Shown: one piece after another, positions 6,937 to 11,217 of the stretch
Layout of the letters: every line of letters starts with the position of its first letter
How positions within the stretch are numbered: position 1 is the stretch's first letter
DNA from: Eubacterium sp. UBA3279
GTDB lineage: Bacteria > Bacillota > Clostridia > Lachnospirales > Lachnospiraceae
Assembly: GCA_002361775.1 (NCBI GenBank)
Contig: DETV01000037.1
Location: 7,055 to 18,271, forward strand
Direction: 5' to 3'
DNA: 11,217 nucleotides
Made by a program: the position numbers and the translations under genes
Notes under the pieces: model-generated
The model's input: the letters and a program-made list of their open reading frames with translations, nothing else
Databases searched by the model: none
Told to the model about the DNA's origin: nothing

Positions 6937-7293
6937 ATGGCAAGAATTAAAGGCGGTTTAAACGCAAAAAAAAGACATAATAGAGTACTGAAACTGGCAA
7001 AAGGTTACAGAGGAGCAAGATCTAAACAGTACAGAATCGCAAAACAGTCTGTTATGCGTGCTCTGACAAGCTCTTATGCTGGAAGAAAACAGAAAAAACG
7101 TCAGTTCAGACAGTTGTGGATCGCTCGTATCAACGCAGCAGCAAGAATGAATGGTCTGTCTTACAGCAAATTTATGTACGGACTGAAACTGGCTGGTGTT
7201 GAACTGAACAGAAAAGTGCTGGCTGATATGGCAATCAACGATGCAGAAGGATTTGCTACACTGGCAGAACTGGCAAAAAGCAAACTGGCTTAA
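6937..7293 (+). CDS. rplT: 50S ribosomal protein L20
   Basis: The 118-residue protein is full length. It starts MARIKGGLNAKKRHNRVLKL and carries the conserved YRGARSKQYRIAKQSVM and RKKKRQFRQLW-like regions (here GRKQKKRQFRQLWIARINAA). The long basic N-terminal helix reaches into 23S rRNA during assembly of the large subunit; the C-terminal globular part also binds its own mRNA leader in studied bacteria. AAGGAGGA precedes the ATG. It is the last gene of the operon, is followed by a hairpin terminator, and is the likely ligand of the leader upstream of infC. Confidence 0.98.
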   Translation: MARIKGGLNAKKRHNRVLKLAKGYRGARSKQYRIAKQSVMRALTSSYAGRKQKKRQFRQLWIARINAAARMNGLSYSKFMYGLKLAGVELNRKVLADMAINDAEGFATLAELAKSKLA

Positions 7294-7337
7294 TTGAAAT
7301 TTAAGAGAGAAACAATATCTCTGAAATATAAAAAATC

Positions 7338-7389
7338 CCTCATAGAAATCTGTGTTTTGGCACATGATATTTCTGTGAGGTATTTTTTT
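7338..7389 (+). terminator. terminator after rplT
   Basis: CCTCATAGAAATC (7338-7350) pairs with GATATTTCTGTGAGG (7366-7380) with one mismatch and a small bulge, extended by an inner TGTG/CACA pairing. The T-rich tail TATTTTTTT (7381-7389) follows. It separates the ribosomal operon from the fructose remnants. Confidence 0.88.
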
Positions 7390-7428
7390 GCTCTTTAACT
7401 TTGATGAGAATACTTAGAAATCCATAAG

Positions 7429-7529
7429 AATTTGTGAATGATGATGAATGAGTATGAATGAATGTGAAAAATAAGCAAGAAAAGTGGGGAAAATTTGTGA
7501 ATTAATATGATTGAATGTGAACGTATAAT
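7429..7529 (+). promoter_or_regulatory. repeat-rich promoter/operator region of the former fructose operon
   Basis: TGTGAA occurs four times, at 7433, 7463, 7496 and 7516. Two are part of a perfect 11-base repeat AATTTGTGAAT (7429-7439 and 7492-7502, 63 bases apart). Two are part of TGAATGTGAA (7459-7468 and 7512-7521). The last copy abuts a perfect -10 TATAAT (7524-7529), but no good -35 sits 16-18 bases upstream, as in activator-dependent promoters. Repeated short sites fit the operators of DeoR-family sugar regulators; binding by FruR is inference. The rest of 7390-7565 is AT-rich with no gene seen. Confidence 0.55.
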
Positions 7530-7565
7530 AGAATCATCAAAGGAAATCAAACAGGAGGCAGGAAC

Positions 7566-8082
7566 ATGGTTTATACAGTTACCTTTAATCCTTCGCTGGA
7601 TTATATTGTTTCCGCAGAAGATTTTCAACTGGGAAAGACGAACAGGACAAAGACAGAACAGATTCTTCCCGGTGAAAAAGGGATATTCCCGGATTAATGT
7701 GAAATTGAAGGATTTTGACGGAACAGAATTGAATGGGCAGGGGTCGGAGATCAGTAAAGAGGAAGCGGCTCTATTATTTGAAAAACTGGAGGATGTGAAA
7801 GAAGGAGATGTGCTGGTATTGGCCGGCAGTATCCCTGGAAGTCTACCAGACTCTATTTATCGCGATATTTTAGCCCGTCTGGAAGGCAGAGGAATTTTAT
7901 TTGTGGTAGATGCTACAAAAGCTCTTTTGATGAACGTGCTGAAGTACCATCCTTTTTTGATAAAACCCAACAATCATGAATTGGGAGAAATCTGCATGAC
8001 GCCGGCGCCGAAAGGAAAACTGGTGAATGCAGTAGGTGCGGGATATTCCACATTAAAGAAAAGGGAGGAAGATGAAGTATGA
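7566..8082 (+). pseudogene. fruK: 1-phosphofructokinase remnant with three internal deletions
   Basis: The intact enzyme (about 300 residues, PfkB family) phosphorylates fructose-1-phosphate. Here the start is normal: AGGAGG at 7553-7558, ATG 7566 and MVYTVTFNPSLDYIV up to LPGEKGI, where the family has GGKGIN. At 7681-7685 the sequence jumps into GYSRINVKLKDFDGTELNGQ and changes frame, so the N-terminal frame stops at 7695. The middle is well preserved (EGDVLVLAGSIPGSLP, VVDATKALLMNVLKYHPF, KPNNHELGEI). A second jump near 7993-8001 leads to PAPKGKLVNAVGAG. A third replaces the catalytic GAGD by GAGY at 8044 and goes straight to the C-terminus. Roughly 50, 55 and 60 residues are missing by comparison with family memory. 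The stop still overlaps the fruA start (ATGA). It cannot be an active kinase. Confidence 0.9.
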
Positions 8083-8259
8083 GAATTACAGAACTGTTGG
8101 ACAAGAGGAGTATTTCTCTGGATGCTGCTCCTGCTTCAAAAAAGGAAGCTCTGGATCAGGCAATCGCCCTGATGGTGAAAAGTGGGAAAATGTGATGCAG
8201 TGACAAAACCGGGGCTTGCTGCAATGGTGGTGAAAAATGGAGTTGATTTTGACTCACTG
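8079..8259 (+). pseudogene. fruA: fructose PTS EII remnant (EIIA N-terminus only)
   Basis: The intact protein is a membrane fructose transporter of the phosphotransferase system (EIIABC, about 600 residues or more). The ATG overlaps the fruK' stop and follows GGGAGGAAG. MRITELLDKRSISLDAAPAS through LMVKSGKM is the EIIA N-terminus, then TGA at 8193. The text resumes in another frame as GKCDAVTKPGLAAMVVKNGV followed by DFDSL (about 8185-8259). About 30 residues between the two, including the part that carries the phosphorylated histidine, are missing; GGGAAAA marks the join. After 8259 homology ends, so the rest of EIIA and all of EIIB and EIIC are absent. No transport function is possible. Confidence 0.87.
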
Positions 8260-8300
8260 TACAATAAAGACAACAAATCTGATAAAAGGGGAGGACGCAT

Positions 8301-8953
8301 ATGCTTACAGAAAAAAGACAGGAAGAGATTTAAATGTCCTTCATCAAAAAGGAGTCCTTGTCAAAGTATTTGGTGGCGCTGTCAGAAAAGAATCCAGGAT
8401 CAATCTGAAAGAAGAAGTGTCACTGCGAAAAGAGCAGCTTCGGGATGAAAAGATACGAATTGCCCGGTATGCCGCTTCCCTGATTCAGCCGGAAGATTTC
8501 ATTTATCTGGATGCAGGAACAACAACAGGTTACATGATTCCTTATATTACAGAGCGAACAGCAGTATTTGTCACAAATGCAGTATCTCATGCGCTGACTC
8601 TGGCTGAAAATGGTTTTCGGGTGATTCTCATCGGAGGAGAACTAAAAGCAGCTACAGAAGCGATTGTGGGAAATGAGGCATATGTAAGCCTTCAAAAATT
8701 TAATTTTACAAAAGGCTTCTGGGGAACCAATGGGGTAAGTACCGTATCCGGTTATACTACTCCGGACATTAACGAGGCTATGATAAAAGAATGCGCCATG
8801 AAACACACACAGGCTCCCTATGTGCTGTGTGACAACAGAAAGTTTCACCAGGTAAGCCCGGTGAGTTTTGGAGATTTTAATTCTGCCACAGTAATTACAG
8901 ACCGGGTACCGGAAGAATTGTCAGGACACCATAAAAATATTATTGTGGTATAA
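8301..8953 (+). pseudogene. fruR: DeoR-family fructose regulator remnant lacking its HTH
   Basis: A normal start (GGGGAGGA before ATG 8301) gives MLTEKRQEEI, then TAA at 8331. Adding one T near 8328-8331 would restore the frame and read on as LNVLHQKG, so this is a one-base deletion. Immediately after, LHQKG joins LVKVFGGAV: about 35 residues, the whole DeoR helix-turn-helix, are absent. The C-terminal sensor domain is intact to the end: DEKIRIARYAASLI, DAGTTTGYMI (phosphosugar-binding type loop), NAVSHALTL, ILIGGEL, FWGTNGVS, CDNRKF, and the stop at 8951. It might be translated from an in-frame upstream start as an orphan effector domain, but it could not bind DNA in the normal way. The fructose assignment rests on family resemblance and the fruK'/fruA' context. 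Confidence 0.85.
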
Positions 8954-9012
8954 GAAAAGAGAGTATTGTCATACATATTTATAAACCGGAAAAAGAATTG
9001 CCAGGAGCAGAT

Positions 9013-9717
9013 ATGGAAAGAATAAAAAAAATACTTGTATGTATTCTGGGAATAGCAGGGAGTATCTGGTGTATAGGAAGTATGAGGGCAAGAGAAACAA
9101 AAAAAACAGAAACACAGGTTCAGGAAAGCGGCAATGTTTTCCGGGAATCAGAAGCGCCAAAGGACATTATGAAAATTGCGTTGACCTTTGATGACGGACC
9201 AAGCCAATATACCAGCCGTTTATCAGAGGGACTGAAGAAAAAGGGAGTTTCGGCTACCTTTTTTTTGTTGGGGGAAAATATGGAGAAGTATCCGGAAGAG
9301 GGAAAAAAACTGGCAGAAGACGGTCATTTACTGGGAAATCATTCCTACAGCCATGTGCAATTAAATAAAATATCTTTGGAGAAAGCCTGCCAGGAAATAA
9401 TAAAAACAAATAATTTGATTTTTGAAGCTACCGGATCTTATCCACAGTATGTTCGTCCTCCCTTTGGAGAATGGAGCAGCCAGTTAGAAAAGAAGGTGGA
9501 GATGTTTCCTGTATTCTGGAATCTGGATTCGCTGGACTGGAAAGTGAAAAATACAGAAAAGATTGTAAAAACTGTGACAGATCAGACAAAGGAAGGCTCT
9601 ATTATTCTCATGCATGACGGATATGAAACCTCCGTGGAAGCTGCATTTCAGATTGTGGATTTATTGCAGAAAAACGGATTTGAGTTTGTGACTGTAGATC
9701 AGATGATTCTGGATTAG
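9013..9717 (+). CDS. membrane-anchored polysaccharide deacetylase (NodB domain)
   Basis: This 234-residue protein has an N-terminal signal anchor (about residues 5-22, KILVCILGIAGSIWCIG), a short charged linker and a NodB-homology domain from residue 55. All five motifs are visible: TFDDGPS with D60 and D61; HSYSH with zinc ligands H110 and H114; RPPFGEW with R148; LDSLDWK; and ILMHDGY with H201. It should act outside the cell, removing acetyl groups from peptidoglycan or another N-acetylated glycan; the substrate is not visible. The frame opens at a TTG (8998), but ATG 9013 has AGGAG five bases before it and starts the hydrophobic anchor properly. It lies 60 bases after fruR' with no clear promoter of its own. 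Confidence 0.94.
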   Translation: MERIKKILVCILGIAGSIWCIGSMRARETKKTETQVQESGNVFRESEAPKDIMKIALTFDDGPSQYTSRLSEGLKKKGVSATFFLLGENMEKYPEEGKKLAEDGHLLGNHSYSHVQLNKISLEKACQEIIKTNNLIFEATGSYPQYVRPPFGEWSSQLEKKVEMFPVFWNLDSLDWKVKNTEKIVKTVTDQTKEGSIILMHDGYETSVEAAFQIVDLLQKNGFEFVTVDQMILD

Positions 9718-9729
9718 AGGGAAAATATA

Positions 9730-9758
9730 TTGAGAATTCAAGGATTCTCTGCTACAAT
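9730..9758 (+). promoter_or_regulatory. promoter of rarA
   Basis: TTGAGA (9730-9735) and TACAAT (9753-9758) are separated by 17 bases, close to consensus on both boxes. This places transcription start near 9765, about 34 bases before the chosen rarA start, and argues against any start codon further upstream. Confidence 0.72.
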
Positions 9759-9798
9759 AAAACACAGTAGAAATAAACGGGCTGACAGGAGAATGCAA

Positions 9799-11121
9799 AT
9801 GGATTTATTTGATTATATGAAAGAAACAACTCTGGAAAATGAATCTCCACTGGCTTCCAGGATGCGTCCCTCCACCTTGGATGAAGTGGTAGGACAGGAA
9901 CATATTATAGGAAAAGACAAATTACTGTACCGGGCGATTAAAGCAGATAAATTAGGTTCTGTTATATTTTACGGTCCTCCGGGAACGGGAAAAACCACAT
10001 TGGCAAAGGTGATCGCCAATACGACCAGCGCGGAATTTACCCAGTTAAACGCCACAACAGCAGGAAAAAAAGATATGGAAGAAGTGGTAAAAGAAGCGCA
10101 GAGCCGACTGGGAATGTACGGAAAAAAAACCATCCTTTTTGTGGATGAGATTCATAGGTTTAATAAAAGTCAGCAGGATTACCTGCTTCCTTTTGTGGAA
10201 GACGGCACTTTGATTTTGATTGGCGCAACAACGGAAAATCCTTATTTTGAAGTAAATGGAGCATTGATTTCCCGCTCGATTATTTTTGAGTTGAAATCCC
10301 TGGAGAAGGAAGATATTAAGAAATTACTGCTGCGGGCGCTGACAGATTGTAAGAAAGGTCTGGGCAGTTACGGAGCGGAGATTACAGAAGAAGCTTTGGA
10401 GTTTTTGGCAGATATTTCCGGAGGAGATGCCAGAGCAGCGTTAAACGCTATAGAATTGGGAGTTCTTACTACAGAAAAAGGGGCAGACGGAAAGATTCAT
10501 ATCGATCTGGATACGGCTTCCGAGTGTATTCAAAAAAGAGTAGTCAGGTATGATAAAACGGGTGACCAGCATTACGATACCATATCTGCATTTATCAAAA
10601 GTATGCGGGGGTCTGATCCGGATGCGGCTGTTTATTATCTGGCAAAGATGCTGTATGCAGGAGAAGATATTAAATTTATATCCAGAAGAATTATGATATG
10701 TGCGGCAGAAGATGTGGGACTTGCAGATCCTCAGGCTTTGGTGGTGGCATCAGCGGCAGCTCAGGCTATCGAAAGAATCGGAATGCCGGAGGCGCAGATC
10801 ATATTGGCAGAAGCAGTGAATTATGTGGCTACTGCTCCTAAGAGCAATGCCTCGTATCTGTCTGTAGCGGCAGCTATGGAATCTGTGAAAAACCAAAAAA
10901 CAACGGTGCCGCCTCATCTTCAGGATGCTCATTATAAAGGGTCAGCAAAACTGGGGCATGGACTGGGGTATCAGTACGCCCATGATTATCCGGAACATTT
11001 CGTAAAACAGCAGTATCTTCCTTCGGAACTGGAAGGGACAAGATTTTATCATCCCACAGATATTGGGTACGAAAAACAGGCGGGGGAGAGACTGGAGCGG
11101 CTGCGAAACAGAAAAGAATAG
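9799..11121 (+). CDS. rarA: replication-associated recombination protein A (AAA+ ATPase)
   Basis: RarA (MgsA, the Mgs1/WRNIP1 family) is a clamp-loader-like AAA+ ATPase that works at stalled replication forks. The 440-residue protein starts MDLFDYMKETTLENESPLAS and has VVGQEHIIG, Walker A GPPGTGKT (59-66), Walker B FVDEIHRF with D116 and E117, sensor 1 GATTEN, an arginine-finger region SRS, and sensor 2 GGDARAALN with R212. The C-terminal tetramerisation domain (DKTGDQHYDTISAFIKSMRG, YLAKMLYAGED, AEDVGLADP) is complete. The frame extends upstream to a TTG at 9730, but that TTG is the -35 box. ATG 9799 has AGGAG with seven-base spacing; ATG 9793 would be only one base from it. Confidence 0.97.
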   Translation: MDLFDYMKETTLENESPLASRMRPSTLDEVVGQEHIIGKDKLLYRAIKADKLGSVIFYGPPGTGKTTLAKVIANTTSAEFTQLNATTAGKKDMEEVVKEAQSRLGMYGKKTILFVDEIHRFNKSQQDYLLPFVEDGTLILIGATTENPYFEVNGALISRSIIFELKSLEKEDIKKLLLRALTDCKKGLGSYGAEITEEALEFLADISGGDARAALNAIELGVLTTEKGADGKIHIDLDTASECIQKRVVRYDKTGDQHYDTISAFIKSMRGSDPDAAVYYLAKMLYAGEDIKFISRRIMICAAEDVGLADPQALVVASAAAQAIERIGMPEAQIILAEAVNYVATAPKSNASYLSVAAAMESVKNQKTTVPPHLQDAHYKGSAKLGHGLGYQYAHDYPEHFVKQQYLPSELEGTRFYHPTDIGYEKQAGERLERLRNRKE

Positions 11122-11125
11122 ATGA

Positions 11126-11176
11126 AAATAAGGGAATTGGGAAATCCGGTAAAAAGGATTCTCAATTCCCTTATTT
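11126..11176. terminator. long hairpin terminator after rarA
   Basis: AAATAAGGGAATTG (11126-11139) is a perfect 14-bp complement of CAATTCCCTTATTT (11163-11176). An inner AATCC/GGATT pairing and the loop GGTAAAAA complete the structure. The A/T ends of both arms make a modest T-run on each strand, so it may work in both directions. It starts five bases after the rarA stop. Confidence 0.82.
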
Positions 11177-11217
11177 GTGTATAGACAAATAAGATGATGT
11201 TGGGGTCAAAAGATGCC

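Noticed and set aside
7441..7521. CRISPR-like or minisatellite repeat array
   Set aside because: The repeated words are 6-11 bases with uneven spacing and no unique spacers; an operator cluster fits better.
7507..8082. A single 191-residue gene starting at 7507
   Set aside because: Its first 58 codons are promoter sequence and the wrong frame of the fruK N-terminus; the true start is ATG 7566 in another frame, showing a frameshifted fruK remnant.
8237..8953. An intact 238-residue DeoR regulator starting at 8237
   Set aside because: The first 31 residues are out-of-frame fruA and leader sequence; the natural start is 8301 and the frame breaks at 8331, with the helix-turn-helix missing.
7566..8953. 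The fruK'-fruA'-fruR' segment as a novel set of small genes
   Set aside because: Each piece aligns in order with a known fructose-PTS family and breaks at internal joins with frame changes, so decay is the simpler reading.
8998..9012. TTG start for the deacetylase
   Set aside because: The five extra codons cover the AGGAG site of ATG 9013.
9730..9798. TTG start adding 23 residues to rarA
   Set aside because: The TTG is the -35 box of a good promoter; ATG 9799 has the ribosome binding site and the conserved MDLFDYM start.

Overview
The window looks like chromosomal DNA from a low-to-moderate GC Gram-positive anaerobe, most likely Lachnospiraceae (Clostridia). The signs are a T-box leader on thrS, an infC-rpmI-rplT operon with an attenuator leader and an AUU start, strong AGGAGG-type ribosome binding sites, a DUF1540 cysteine-rich protein, a lipobox lipoprotein and a clostridial-type RarA. 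I cannot name the genus. No rRNA, tRNA, CRISPR array, insertion sequence or prophage gene was seen.

Layout. 1-240 is AT-rich upstream sequence with one possible 38-residue frame that runs into the next gene. 241-1934 holds a putative HExxH metalloprotein of unknown family followed closely by a LysR-type regulator. 1965-4223 is the threonyl-tRNA synthetase unit: consensus promoter, T-box leader with antiterminator and terminator, then thrS. A small DUF1540 protein (4277-4588) follows and ends at a strong, probably bidirectional terminator shared with a convergent lipoprotein gene (4712-5869, minus strand). The divergent region 5870-6170 carries the lipoprotein promoter and the promoter and leader of infC-rpmI-rplT (6171-7293), which ends at a hairpin terminator.

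7390-8953 is the most unusual part. It is a collapsed fructose-PTS locus: pieces of fruK (1-phosphofructokinase), fruA (fructose PTS EII) and fruR (DeoR-family regulator) in the same direction. They are stitched together by at least six internal deletions plus a one-base frameshift, yet the retained pieces still look like well-conserved coding sequence. The regulator has lost its helix-turn-helix and kept its effector domain. Upstream of fruK' are four TGTGAA elements at roughly helical spacing, probably the old operator/promoter.

9013-9717 is a membrane-anchored NodB-type polysaccharide deacetylase. 9730-11121 is rarA with its own promoter, ending in a long hairpin terminator. I see nothing recognisable in the last 41 bases (11177-11217).

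Working together: the thrS unit should respond to uncharged tRNA-Thr, and the infC operon to ribosomal protein L20 (leader attenuation) and IF3 (AUU start). The fructose locus cannot make a working FruK, FruA or DNA-binding FruR from these copies. Apart from that locus the region is ordinary housekeeping chromosome. I did not find a convincing new multi-gene system; the serially deleted fructose locus and the HExxH/LysR pair are the items most worth checking.
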